The notes under the pieces were generated by a model. It ran no database searches. It worked only from the letters and a program-made list of their open reading frames with translations, and had not been told where the DNA came from. A program made the translations under genes and the position numbers. Shown one piece after another: positions 43,046 to 51,210 of a stretch of DNA of 64,000 nt. Numbering within the stretch: the stretch's first letter is position 1; each line of letters opens with the position of its first letter. The stretch covers positions 147,167 to 211,166 of the forward strand of contig JAFXCQ010000008.1 of assembly GCA_017521425.1 (NCBI GenBank). Reading direction: 5' to 3'. This DNA is from Clostridia bacterium (lineage in GTDB: Bacteria > Bacillota > Clostridia > Oscillospirales > Acutalibacteraceae).

Positions 43046-44071
43046 GTGAGTAAAAAAAGAAAAAACAACAAAAAGAAAAGTAATAAAAAGTTTTTAAAAA
43101 GAGTTGTTAAAATAGTTTCTTCTGTTATAGCAATTTTACTTGTTTTAATGCTTGGCGCAACTGTTTTATGCTATGCTTCAGCAGGTGAGAAGCCTGCAAA
43201 AGAGCAAATGACTAACCCATTTATAACAACAGACAAAGCACTCGTTTCTGCGCACCGCTCCGGCGCAGATATTGCTCCGGAAAATACAATGATGGCATTT
43301 GAGTTCTGTGTAGAAAATGAAGATTTTAATGTTGATACATTTGAATTTGATTTACATATAACAAAAGATGATAAACTCATTCTTCTTCACGATGATACAT
43401 TAGACAGAACTACTAATTCAAAGGAAGAATTTGGTAAAGAAGATGTAAAACCAAGTGAAAAAACTTATGAGGAATTATCTGTTCTTAATTTTGGTGAAAA
43501 TTTTGAAACGCCAAACGGTGAATATCCTTACAGAAATCTCCGTGGGGAAGATATACCGAAAAATCTTAAAGTCGTACTTTTAGAAGAAGTTCTCGATTAC
43601 CTACAGGCTAATGGCGATTTTACCTATATAATCGAAATAAAAGATAAAGGTGAAAACGGATTTAAAGCGGCAGATGAACTTTACAGAATTTTAAAAGAGA
43701 AAAATTTACTCGACAAGGTAGTTTTCGGTACATTTAATGGCGATGTAACAAAATATGTTGACGAAAATTATCCTGATATGCTTCGTTCATCTTCGATTGT
43801 AGAAGTTGTACTTTTCTATCTTGCGGCTTCTTATAATATCGATTTTAATGACAGTTTTTATAAATTTGATGCATTACAGATTCCTACAAATCAATACGGA
43901 GTTTTAATGCTCGGTTCTGAAAGAGTTGTGAATTATGCTCACAGACACAATATTGCGGTTCAGTACTGGACAATTAACGAAGAAGATGAAATAAACAGAC
44001 TTAACGAAATCGGTGCAGACTGTATTATGTCAGATGTTCCTGATTTAGCTTATGATGTAATTAACAAATAA
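43046..44071 (+). CDS. Membrane-anchored glycerophosphodiester phosphodiesterase
   Basis: Hydrolyses glycerophosphodiesters, or teichoic-acid-type polymers, to glycerol-3-phosphate. 341 aa. GTG start at 43046 with AGGGGATG upstream. A basic Lys/Asn-rich N-terminus is followed by a membrane helix (about 20-42, IVSSVIAILLVLMLGATVL). The GDPD barrel carries SAHRSGADIAPENT with the catalytic His and Glu, FEFDLHITKDDKLILLHDDTL with the Glu/Asp metal ligands and second His, YIIEIKD, and AVQYWTINEEDEI near the end. External location is inferred. It ends at its own hairpin. Confidence 0.93.
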   Translation: MSKKRKNNKKKSNKKFLKRVVKIVSSVIAILLVLMLGATVLCYASAGEKPAKEQMTNPFITTDKALVSAHRSGADIAPENTMMAFEFCVENEDFNVDTFEFDLHITKDDKLILLHDDTLDRTTNSKEEFGKEDVKPSEKTYEELSVLNFGENFETPNGEYPYRNLRGEDIPKNLKVVLLEEVLDYLQANGDFTYIIEIKDKGENGFKAADELYRILKEKNLLDKVVFGTFNGDVTKYVDENYPDMLRSSSIVEVVLFYLAASYNIDFNDSFYKFDALQIPTNQYGVLMLGSERVVNYAHRHNIAVQYWTINEEDEINRLNEIGADCIMSDVPDLAYDVINK

Positions 44072-44075
44072 TTAA

Positions 44076-44105
44076 AAAGGTGATGGTTATCATCACCTTA
44101 TTTGT
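44076..44105 (+). terminator. Terminator of the GDPD gene
   Basis: AAGGTGATG pairs with CATCACCTT around GTTAT, then TTGTTGTTTT. Confidence 0.75.
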
Positions 44106-44125
44106 TGTTTTATAAAGGAGTTTTT

Positions 44126-45499
44126 ATGGTTAAAGATATGACAAAAGGCAATCCTATGAAAATAATCATAAGATTTTGCCTACCACTTATGATGGGTAAC
44201 TTGTTCCAGCAATTCTATAATATGGCAGATACAATTATTGTAGGTAAATTTGTTGGTAAAACGGCACTTTCTGCAGTAGGTTCTGTTGGCCCTTTAAACT
44301 TTCTTGTTATAGGTTCTATACTTGGTCTTTGCACAGGATTTGCAATTCCTATAGCGCAAAGTTTCGGCGCACAGGATTTTAAAAAATTAAGGAAAATTAC
44401 AGCAAATATTATTTACACAAGTGTAGCAATGGGTGTATTGCTCACAGTAGCGGTTATAGTGTTTACAAAACCACTTTTAAGAGTTTTAAATACACCGGAC
44501 GATATATTTCAGGATGCTTATAATTATATAGTTATAATTTTCATTGGTATTGGTGCTACAATGCTTTATAACATTGTTTCGAGTATTATACGTTCATTAG
44601 GTGATAGTAAAACACCACTTTATTTCTTGATTTTTTCATCATTTTTAAATATCGGTTTAGATTTGCTTTTAATTATTGTGTTTAAAATGGGTGTAAGAGG
44701 TGCCGCTATTGCAACTGTTATATCTCAATTTGTTTCGGGTATTCTTTGCCTTGTATTTGTAATTAAAAATTACCCGATGCTTCACTTTCAGGAAGGTGAC
44801 AGAAAGGTCGATTTTAAATGCATAAAAGAACTTGTTGGCAATGGTGTGCCAATGGCACTTCAATGCTCGATTACAGCAGTTGGTTCTGTAATGCTTCAGT
44901 CTTGCGTTAATACATTAGGTTCTAACGCGATTGCCGCAATGACAATTGGTGGTAAAACCCAGCTTATGATTGTCCTCCCATCTGAAACAATAGGCATCAC
45001 AATGGCAACATACTGTGGTCAGAATTTAGGTGCTAAAAAATATGATCGAATTAAAAAAGGTGTTCTTAATGGTACGATTTTAGGAATTGCATATTCTTTT
45101 ATTGCATTCTTTATTGCAAGATATTTAGGCTCATATATAGGACTTTTATTTATAGATGGAAGCGAAACCGCAGTTTTAGCTCTTTCACAAAGATTTTTAA
45201 ACACTTGTTCGTGGTTTTACCCTGTTCTTACATTTATATTTATTTACAGAAATTCGCTTCAAGGGTTGGGCTACGGTACAACCGCTATGTTCGCAGGATT
45301 CTTTGAACTTGCAGCCCGTGGTGGTGTAGGCTTCGGTTTTGTGTTGAAATATGGATTTGCGGCGGCGTGCTTTGCAAACCCTGTTGCCTGGTTTGCGGCA
45401 GATTTCTTACTCATTCCTGCATATTTTATAGTTATGAAAAAGTTGAAAAAACAGTTCGGGCAAACAGAGCAGATTGAGGCGGGTGTAAAAAATGATTGA
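44126..45499 (+). CDS. MATE-family efflux transporter
   Basis: Cation-coupled efflux of drugs or metabolites. 457 aa, 12 helices. The ATG at 44126 has AAAGGAG 5 nt upstream. Seen: FCLPLMMGNLFQQFYNMADTIIVGKFVG, GVRGAAIATVISQFVSG, NGVPMALQCSI and GQNLGAKKYDRIKKG, all usual MATE signatures. The next gene (IMPase) overlaps its end by 8 nt. Confidence 0.94.
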   Translation: MVKDMTKGNPMKIIIRFCLPLMMGNLFQQFYNMADTIIVGKFVGKTALSAVGSVGPLNFLVIGSILGLCTGFAIPIAQSFGAQDFKKLRKITANIIYTSVAMGVLLTVAVIVFTKPLLRVLNTPDDIFQDAYNYIVIIFIGIGATMLYNIVSSIIRSLGDSKTPLYFLIFSSFLNIGLDLLLIIVFKMGVRGAAIATVISQFVSGILCLVFVIKNYPMLHFQEGDRKVDFKCIKELVGNGVPMALQCSITAVGSVMLQSCVNTLGSNAIAAMTIGGKTQLMIVLPSETIGITMATYCGQNLGAKKYDRIKKGVLNGTILGIAYSFIAFFIARYLGSYIGLLFIDGSETAVLALSQRFLNTCSWFYPVLTFIFIYRNSLQGLGYGTTAMFAGFFELAARGGVGFGFVLKYGFAAACFANPVAWFAADFLLIPAYFIVMKKLKKQFGQTEQIEAGVKND

Positions 45500-46292
45500 C
45501 TATAAAGAAATAGAAAATTGCATAAAAAAAGCAGGGCAAATGGTTTTTAATGCAAATTTAGAAAATGCTTCTGTTGAAAAGAAAACAGGTGACGCTAACT
45601 TTTGTACTGAATATGACATTAAAGTTCAGAAGTTTTTAATTGATGAGCTTTCAAAAATTTTACCCGAAGCATCTTTTTTTGGCGAAGAAGATACGAGCAA
45701 TAATATAAAAGATATGAATAAAGAGTATATCTTTTATATTGACCCTATAGATGGTACAACAAATTTTATGTTTAATTACTACCACAGTTCTGTGTCAGTC
45801 GGACTTTGTCAGAATGGTGAAATGATTGCGGGTTTTGTTTATAATCCGTTTGTAGATAAACTTTATAAAGCAATAAAAAATGAGGGTGCTTTTCTTAACG
45901 ACAAAAAATTAGAAATTAAAGATTTATCAGTAGGTGAAGGCATTGTTGCATTCGGTTGTGCAAGATATAACGAATGTGATGTAGATATATTATTTGAAAC
46001 TGTAAAAGATTTATTTTTAAAAAGTCTTTCAATAAGAAGTGGCGGTTCTGCCGCAATTGATATTTCAAGAATTGCAGAGGGCAGTAACGTTATTTATTTA
46101 GAGTACAGATTGCAGCCTTATGATTATGCCGCGGCTTCTGTAATAATTGAAGAAGCGGGCGGAATTATAACAAGAGTTGGCGGTGGCAAAATATCTCTCA
46201 CAGAACCTTGCTCAATTTTAGCGGGTACTAAAAAAGCACATGCTGAAGTAATGAGAATTGCAAAAGAAAAAGGGTATAATTCAGAATTTTAA
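45492..46292 (+). CDS. Inositol monophosphatase family protein
   Basis: Mg-dependent phosphatase for inositol phosphate or related sugar/nucleotide phosphates. 266 aa. Metal ligands are seen in FFGEEDT (Glu), YIDPIDGTTNFM (Asp-x-x-Asp-Gly-Thr/Ser motif) and QPYDYAAASVIIEEAGG (last Asp). The start overlaps the MATE gene. The true substrate cannot be told from sequence. Confidence 0.94.
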   Translation: MIDYKEIENCIKKAGQMVFNANLENASVEKKTGDANFCTEYDIKVQKFLIDELSKILPEASFFGEEDTSNNIKDMNKEYIFYIDPIDGTTNFMFNYYHSSVSVGLCQNGEMIAGFVYNPFVDKLYKAIKNEGAFLNDKKLEIKDLSVGEGIVAFGCARYNECDVDILFETVKDLFLKSLSIRSGGSAAIDISRIAEGSNVIYLEYRLQPYDYAAASVIIEEAGGIITRVGGGKISLTEPCSILAGTKKAHAEVMRIAKEKGYNSEF

Positions 46293-46326
46293 AATTGACA
46301 TTTATATAAAAAAATGGTGATTTAAT

Positions 46327-46749
46327 ATGGAGATAAATTCATTAAACAGGTTTATAGAGGCACAGAATTATATGTATGAAACAGCACTCACAGAAATAAA
46401 AAACGGAATGAAAATATCACATTGGATATGGTTTGTTTTTCCGCAGTTGCGTGGACTTGGCAGAAGTGATATGGCATATAAGTACGGTATTAACGGTATT
46501 GAAGAAGCAAAAGAATACCTTGCTCATCCGGTGCTTTCTGCAAGACTTACAGAAATAAGCGAAGCTTTGCTTGTGCACAAAAATAAAGATATTGAATATA
46601 TAATGGGCGGGATTGATGCTATGAAGCTTTGTTCTTCAATGACCTTGTTTGCACTTGTGAGTGAAGAAAATTCAGTGTTTCATCAGGTGTTGGATTGTTT
46701 CTATAATGGTGAGATGGATGAAAACACAATAAAACTTATAAAGAAATAA
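46327..46749 (+). CDS. DUF1810 family protein
   Basis: 140 aa. LNRFIEAQNYMYETALTEIKNGMK and HWIWFVFPQLRGLGRSDMAYKYGI are the family's strongly conserved start, followed by EAKEYLAHPVLSARL and DAMKLCSSMTLFALV. The fold is all-helical and no activity is known; some relatives are calpastatin-annotated. 34 nt after the IMPase gene and probably its last co-transcribed partner. Confidence 0.92.
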   Translation: MEINSLNRFIEAQNYMYETALTEIKNGMKISHWIWFVFPQLRGLGRSDMAYKYGINGIEEAKEYLAHPVLSARLTEISEALLVHKNKDIEYIMGGIDAMKLCSSMTLFALVSEENSVFHQVLDCFYNGEMDENTIKLIKK

Positions 46750-46754
46750 TAAAA

Positions 46755-46777
46755 CAGCGACAGAATTCCTGTCGCTG
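46755..46777. terminator. Hairpin between DUF1810 and the small-protein genes
   Basis: CAGCGACAG and CTGTCGCTG form a perfect 9-bp stem. The flanking T/A tracts are short, so either strand or both may use it. Confidence 0.6.
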
Positions 46778-46796
46778 ATTTGGTTTATGTATGGCT

Positions 46797-46970
46797 TCAG
46801 CCTACTTCTTTAACGCTGATAATTGTAACAGCACCGGCACCACTACCGAATTGCTGTCTTGCTTGAGCTAAGGCGTCCATTCTTGCATCAGTAGAGCTGT
46901 ATGCTCTCACGAAAAAAACAATTTGTTTTCCGGTATTGCCACTGTGAGCAACGCATTCATAAGTTTTCAT
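46797..46970 (-). CDS. Micro-protein A of the XRE2 locus, 57 aa
   Basis: The frame has GGAGG 7 nt before its ATG and codes MKTYECVAHSGNTG followed by IVFFVRAYSSTDARMDALAQ. No signal or membrane helix. A predicted strand-helix-strand: IVFFVRAYSS, then ARMDALAQARQQFGSG, then AVTIISVKEVG. It resembles micro-protein B (47010-47192) in this core (AxSSxxA..., QxxxQQFxG, VxxxxxV). Both follow the 331-aa membrane protein on the same strand. No family recognised. The small size, good ribosome site and paralogy support a real gene. Confidence 0.7.
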   Translation of the reverse strand: MKTYECVAHSGNTGKQIVFFVRAYSSTDARMDALAQARQQFGSGAGAVTIISVKEVG

Positions 46971-47009
46971 ATTTGTTCCTCCAAAATTTTATATTTAAAG
47001 CAAAAAGCT

Positions 47010-47192
47010 TTATTTAATAAGTCTTTCACAACTGTCTACAGTTCTATACTGACCTGCATACTGTTGTTTAAAAGTAAACATTGCCTGTTGATGAGAATCT
47101 GCTTCAATTAAAGCAACACCCATTTGACCGCCAGACATATCTTTTGGATAATAAACAATTTTCCAAGTTTCAGATGGTCCATAGTAATTCAT
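47010..47192 (-). CDS. Micro-protein B of the XRE2 locus, 60 aa
   Basis: The ATG at 47192 follows AAAGGAG by 8 nt. The protein begins MNYYGPSETWKIVYYP and contains MGVALIEADSHQQAMFTFKQQYAGQ, then YRTVDSCERLIK (short motifs ALIEADSHQQ, FKQQYAG). The strand-helix-strand core aligns by eye with micro-protein A. It starts 23 nt after the 331-aa gene ends and is most likely co-transcribed. Function unknown; a small partner, effector or antitoxin-like binding protein is possible. Confidence 0.7.
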   Translation of the reverse strand: MNYYGPSETWKIVYYPKDMSGGQMGVALIEADSHQQAMFTFKQQYAGQYRTVDSCERLIK

Positions 47193-47215
47193 AAAGCACA
47201 CTCCTTTTCTAAGTT

Positions 47216-48211
47216 CTATCTGCGTATTTTTTTATATTCATCTTCGATTGATTTCAGAATGTTGGTTGTGATAAATTCCAATTCATCCTCGTTGCTGTCA
47301 CACAAAAGGGAATAACCGCAATAGCACAACACATCAAGGATTTCTTCATTTTTTTCTAAATTGATTTTTAAACTATAGGATGAAACAGCTTTATATGCAG
47401 ATTCTTTAATATCTTTAATCCATTCTTTTTGCTTTTTTTCAAGTTCAAAAGGATTGCTTTTGCAGTAAGAACTAATGATGTCGTCAGTGGCAACTAAATT
47501 CTCAAGGAATTCGTTGTTAATAGGTGAGTAATCGGTTAAACCATTCATCATTTTAGAATAATTGTATGCACGCACGGAAAAACCATATAATGTTTTTATA
47601 AATGGGATTTTTGCTTCATTTATCAACTCGGTGCCTCCTGCTATAGAAGTGTATTCTGCCGATTTTTCCTCACGCAATGCCCAAGGTATGTAGGCACTTA
47701 TCAATGTATCACGCATGGAGAGGTAAAAATATTCTGCAAATATTCTGAAGGCAGGAGTATTGGCATCATCCGGGCTCATACGAACTAATAATTCTTCTTG
47801 TGCCAAAGGTAATACTTCTTCTATTTCTAACGATGTCCCAGAGTTTTCAATCACTTGTTTGAGACCATGTTCAAAATTTGTTTTTGTTGCATCATCAGCT
47901 ATCACTTTAAGAATATTGTCTATGTTTCCTTTAAGTGTATTTTTGAATTCTTGTATAGCTTCTTCTTTTTTTGCTTTTTTCTCATCTTCTGCCCTTGCTT
48001 TATCGGCAGTTGTTTTATTCATTTTTATTTTAAAGGCTATAAAAGCTCCGTATCCTATTGCAGCAATAGTAATCAGGATACCGAGACCACTTACAAAGCC
48101 ATATCCACCAATCTTGTTAAGAACAATTCCAAATAAAAATCCACCTAAAACAATAATTAGGGATTTTTTATTTTTTTTAAGAAGCTCAATTAATTCGTTT
48201 TTCTTGTCCAT
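47216..48211 (-). CDS. Two-TM membrane protein with helical cytoplasmic domain
   Basis: 331 aa. Two helices lie near the N-terminus (about 17-34 and 39-60: SLIIVLGGFLFGIVLNKI, GLGILITIAAIGYGAFIAF). A charged coiled coil (ADKARAEDEKKAKKEEAI) and about 240 helical, soluble residues follow, with FAEYFYLSMRDTLISAYIPWAL and a Cys-containing ILDVLCYCGYSLLCD. No recognised family. Transcribed from the XRE2 operator region, divergent from the regulator, and followed by the two micro-protein genes. A membrane-linked stress or immunity role is speculative. Confidence 0.78.
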   Translation of the reverse strand: MDKKNELIELLKKNKKSLIIVLGGFLFGIVLNKIGGYGFVSGLGILITIAAIGYGAFIAFKIKMNKTTADKARAEDEKKAKKEEAIQEFKNTLKGNIDNILKVIADDATKTNFEHGLKQVIENSGTSLEIEEVLPLAQEELLVRMSPDDANTPAFRIFAEYFYLSMRDTLISAYIPWALREEKSAEYTSIAGGTELINEAKIPFIKTLYGFSVRAYNYSKMMNGLTDYSPINNEFLENLVATDDIISSYCKSNPFELEKKQKEWIKDIKESAYKAVSSYSLKINLEKNEEILDVLCYCGYSLLCDSNEDELEFITTNILKSIEDEYKKIRR

Positions 48212-48257
48212 TTCAAATCAACCTTTCACATTTAAACAGCATTTTTGCAAATAATAG

Positions 48258-48371
48258 TTTTTAGTGAACATAATCACTAAAAATATTCTAACATTATAAG
48301 ACTAATTTGTCAACCTTATAAAACTAATAATTTGTTATTTTTTGTGCTAACATATTCTTATAAGACTAATT
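48258..48371. promoter_or_regulatory. XRE2 operator region
   Basis: The word TTATAAGACTAATT occurs at 48294-48307 and 48358-48371, with a variant TTATAAAACTAATA at 48316-48329: spacings 22 and 42 bp. The first copy fills the spacer of a minus-strand promoter, TTGACA (48313-48308) and TAGAAT (48290-48285), 17 bp apart, for the membrane-protein operon. The third abuts the regulator's ribosome site. A perfect 10-bp inverted repeat (TTTTTAGTGA, 48258-48283) sits by the minus-strand start site. Confidence 0.75.
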
Positions 48372-48383
48372 CGGAGGCACTTT

Positions 48384-48677
48384 ATGGATATTAGTAAAAG
48401 ATTAGTTGATTTGAGAAAAAAGTGTGGTTACACACAAAATGGTTTAGCAGAAAGAGCTGGTGTGTCGCAGACTCATCTTCGGCGAGTTGAATTAGGACAA
48501 GCTGATATTACTGTAGGGCATTTACAACTTCTATGTGATGCTATGAGTATTTCTTTGAAAGAATTTTTTGAAGAAGATACTAATACTGATGAAATTTCTG
48601 TTGTATTTTCAAAACTTTCCCCTAAACAGCAGAAGCTCTTACTTGCTTTTCTTGAAGATTTAGGAAATAAAAATTGA
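48384..48677 (+). CDS. XRE-family transcriptional regulator
   Basis: 97 aa, CGGAGG upstream. The helix-turn-helix covers about 4-60 (KRLVDLRKKCGYTQNGLAERAGVSQTHLRRVELG, with recognition part VSQTHLRRVE). A short C-terminal helical tail (LSPKQQKLLLAFLEDLG) probably makes the dimer. Divergent from the membrane/micro-protein operon, with three matching direct repeats between. Autorepression and repression of the operon are inferred from the sites. It is not a close match to the XRE protein at 2319. Confidence 0.88.
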   Translation: MDISKRLVDLRKKCGYTQNGLAERAGVSQTHLRRVELGQADITVGHLQLLCDAMSISLKEFFEEDTNTDEISVVFSKLSPKQQKLLLAFLEDLGNKN

Positions 48678-48681
48678 TACA

Positions 48682-48723
48682 AAAACAGTATGTAAAAATC
48701 AATAGTTTTTACATACTGTTTTG
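48682..48723 (+). terminator. Terminator of the XRE2 gene
   Basis: AAAACAGTATGTAAAAA pairs perfectly with its complement at 48706-48722 around a seven-base loop, giving a 17-bp stem with T-rich end. Confidence 0.85.
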
Positions 48724-48834
48724 AATTTTAAAATTTACAAACATTGTCAAAAAAAATTATAAATATTTTCACACTTTCAGAAAATAATATGATTACAGAC
48801 GCAAACCAAATTTTCTAAAAGGAGTGAAAAGAAA

Positions 48835-49026
48835 ATGGCATCAAAGAAAAATGTAGTTCCAGAAGCTCGTGAAGCTCTTAACAGATTTAAGATGGAAGCT
48901 GCTTCTGAAGTAGGCGTTAACCTTAAGCAAGGTTACAACGGTGACTTAACATCTCGTCAGGCTGGTAGCGTTGGCGGTCAGATGGTTAAAAAAATGATCA
49001 AGGCTTACGAAGAAGGCATGAAATAA
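48835..49026 (+). CDS. Alpha/beta-type small acid-soluble spore protein
   Basis: Coats and protects spore DNA. 63 aa, AAAGGAG upstream. Core ALNRFKMEAASEVGV carries the GPR protease cleavage region (KMEAASE). NLKQGYNGDLTSRQAGSVGGQMVKKMI follows, with the DLTSRQAGSVGG DNA-binding signature. It is monocistronic, consistent with forespore (sigma-G) expression; I did not assign sigma-G boxes. It confirms endospore formation together with YabP/Q and YpeB. Confidence 0.96.
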   Translation: MASKKNVVPEAREALNRFKMEAASEVGVNLKQGYNGDLTSRQAGSVGGQMVKKMIKAYEEGMK

Positions 49027-49053
49027 ATCAATTCATAAATTTTATGAATAAAA

Positions 49054-49092
49054 AAAAGGTTGTAAAAAACTCTGAGTTTTTTACAACCTTTT
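49054..49092. terminator. Bidirectional terminator, SASP/glycosyltransferase
   Basis: A perfect 18-19-bp stem (AAAAGGTTGTAAAAAACTC and its complement) with a short loop and T tracts on both strands. Confidence 0.85.
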
Positions 49093-49096
49093 GATT

Positions 49097-51190
49097 TTAT
49101 AGATTTTCTATTAAATGAGCAACTTGTTTGTAAACCGGACTTTGTTTAATAGCTAAAAGCTCGGGAGAATTTTCAGGATAGTTATCTAACATAACTTTTA
49201 TTTGTTTTGCTAATTCAACAAGCTCTGGTGAAGCAGATAATTGCTTTTCTGCTTCGAGTTTTTTCTGTTCTTTCTGTAACTCTTCAAGAGTAATGTTTAC
49301 AAGTTCTTTCATTTTTGGCTCTTCTGTAAGTGCCTGGCGGAGTAAAGCTATTTTTTCTTTTATATCAGTGGAGTCAATAGCTAATACAAAATAAATGCTG
49401 AATCTGTGAATAGCAGGGAGAGTTGAAAAAACACTGTCGTTTTGAAGAATTTCGTCTCTGTATAAATTTAAAAGATAGAGTTTAGAAATGTTATAAAAAC
49501 TTTCTTTAAGTGTATCTTTAAAAGTTCCAGAAAACTCTTTACCAGAAGAAATTGTTGCAGACAACATATTGAATGCGAATGAAAGCTTGTTAAAATCAGT
49601 CAATTGTTCATTACAGGTACATTTTAAAACAAGCTCTTCATAATTTTTGCAGTTTTCTGTTATATCTTTAAATAACTTTTGAAGATGCTCCAATGGTATA
49701 TTGTAAAATTCATCTGGTAACTCTGAATTACAAGATAAAAGTTTGTAAAATGCCTGAGGTAAAATTTTATTATAAGAGTTAATTTTTTTGCTTAAACTAA
49801 TTATTTCTTTTTCTTTGTCTGTAATAGAAATCTCTGCAAAAATTCCATAGTCCGAAGGGAGAAGTGTGAAATTTTTCAAGTTTTCTTCATTAGTTGATTT
49901 ACAGGAAAAATGATTATATAAAAAGTTGTAAAAAATATCTTCGTTTGGGAAATTTTCGTTATCATTTAACAAAGGCACTAACGAATTTTTTAAAATGATA
50001 TTAGCGGAATTATTGTCAAGTTCAGAAACTATTGTAAGCCACTCTGTAATTGTAGAAGGTAAAGTGTCTGAAAGGTCGACAGTTTTAAGTGCATCAAGAC
50101 AAGATGTGGTGTTACCATTTTTTAATGCAGATTTCGCAATAATAATTGCAATGTTGTTTTGCGATAATGTATGTGAAAAGAGCATAGCAGAAATCATTGA
50201 TTCAACACTGCTGTTCAAACGATTCTTGTTTTTATTTATATTGTCAGCATAAATATGACCATATTTTTCAGCAGATATATAGTCTTCTTTCTGGTAACAG
50301 AATTGAGTGTAAAGATATGTAACATCAATGAGTGTGAATAAAGAATCGGAAAGGTTTTTGAATACCCAATCGAACCATTCTGATGTTTCAATAAAACTCT
50401 CCATAACTGCGTATTGCAAAGCTTTTCTTGCAATTGCAGGGGCAATATATTTCCAGTCAGTAGAATTATTTTTGAGCTTCTTTACAAAATTCATTCCAAG
50501 AGTAGCTTTTTTATATTTCTCATTTTTGGAAATATGTGCTGATTCCAATAATTGAAGAATAATAGTTGCATCATCCGGATTTTTATTATATTCAATCTCT
50601 AATAATTTGAGGTTTCTTTCTGCTTTTTGTTTTGAAAGATTTGAATCAATAGTTGCATAGCCATCGTGTGCAAAAATTGTGTTAGGGAGAGAAATACATT
50701 TATTTAAATCTACATTGTTTAATTTTTCATGAATTGCACCGGAATATCTGACTTGTGGTGTTAATTTTACAATTCTTACAGCAGAAAAATCGTTGTACAT
50801 TCCCTGTAAAGTAACAGAAGAATAATTTCTTTTAACAAAGGTAGCACAACTGTATTTCATATTACTTTCATTAGTTACGAGAGCAACAAGTTCATCTGGT
50901 GAAGACTCTAAATATTCATCAGCATCAATAGTTATAAACCATTTGCCTTTGCAACGGTCCATTACTGCATTTCTTGCTTTTGAAAAATCATTTACCCATG
51001 GAAAATCAAAAAGGGTATCTGCATATTTTGCTGCAATCTCTTTTGTGTTATCGGTAGAACCAGTGTCAGCGATTACTAATTCGCAAGAAACCGCGTTGCG
51101 TAAAGGTGTTAAAGCATTCAAGCATTTTTCAAGGCAACGAGATTCATTTTTTACTATCATACCAATAGATAAGAGTGGTTGAGCAGCCAT
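49097..51190 (-). CDS. Family 2 glycosyltransferase with long helical C-terminal region
   Basis: 697 aa. The GT-A domain covers about 1-230: LLSIGMIVKNESRCLEKCL, ELVIADTGSTDNT (nucleotide-sugar pocket), FDFPWVNDFSKARN and FITIDADEYLE with the metal-binding Asp-x-Asp. The rest is helical, TPR-like (NLKLLEIEYNKNPDDATIILQLLE), in the style of SunS/TPR-linked GT2 enzymes. No membrane segment. It starts 20 nt after the 863-aa zinc-ribbon/TPR protein, so both are co-transcribed. It may glycosylate a surface protein or small peptide; the acceptor is unknown. Confidence 0.9.
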   Translation of the reverse strand: MAAQPLLSIGMIVKNESRCLEKCLNALTPLRNAVSCELVIADTGSTDNTKEIAAKYADTLFDFPWVNDFSKARNAVMDRCKGKWFITIDADEYLESSPDELVALVTNESNMKYSCATFVKRNYSSVTLQGMYNDFSAVRIVKLTPQVRYSGAIHEKLNNVDLNKCISLPNTIFAHDGYATIDSNLSKQKAERNLKLLEIEYNKNPDDATIILQLLESAHISKNEKYKKATLGMNFVKKLKNNSTDWKYIAPAIARKALQYAVMESFIETSEWFDWVFKNLSDSLFTLIDVTYLYTQFCYQKEDYISAEKYGHIYADNINKNKNRLNSSVESMISAMLFSHTLSQNNIAIIIAKSALKNGNTTSCLDALKTVDLSDTLPSTITEWLTIVSELDNNSANIILKNSLVPLLNDNENFPNEDIFYNFLYNHFSCKSTNEENLKNFTLLPSDYGIFAEISITDKEKEIISLSKKINSYNKILPQAFYKLLSCNSELPDEFYNIPLEHLQKLFKDITENCKNYEELVLKCTCNEQLTDFNKLSFAFNMLSATISSGKEFSGTFKDTLKESFYNISKLYLLNLYRDEILQNDSVFSTLPAIHRFSIYFVLAIDSTDIKEKIALLRQALTEEPKMKELVNITLEELQKEQKKLEAEKQLSASPELVELAKQIKVMLDNYPENSPELLAIKQSPVYKQVAHLIENL

Positions 51191-51210
51191 AACAAATACC
51201 CCATTTTATT

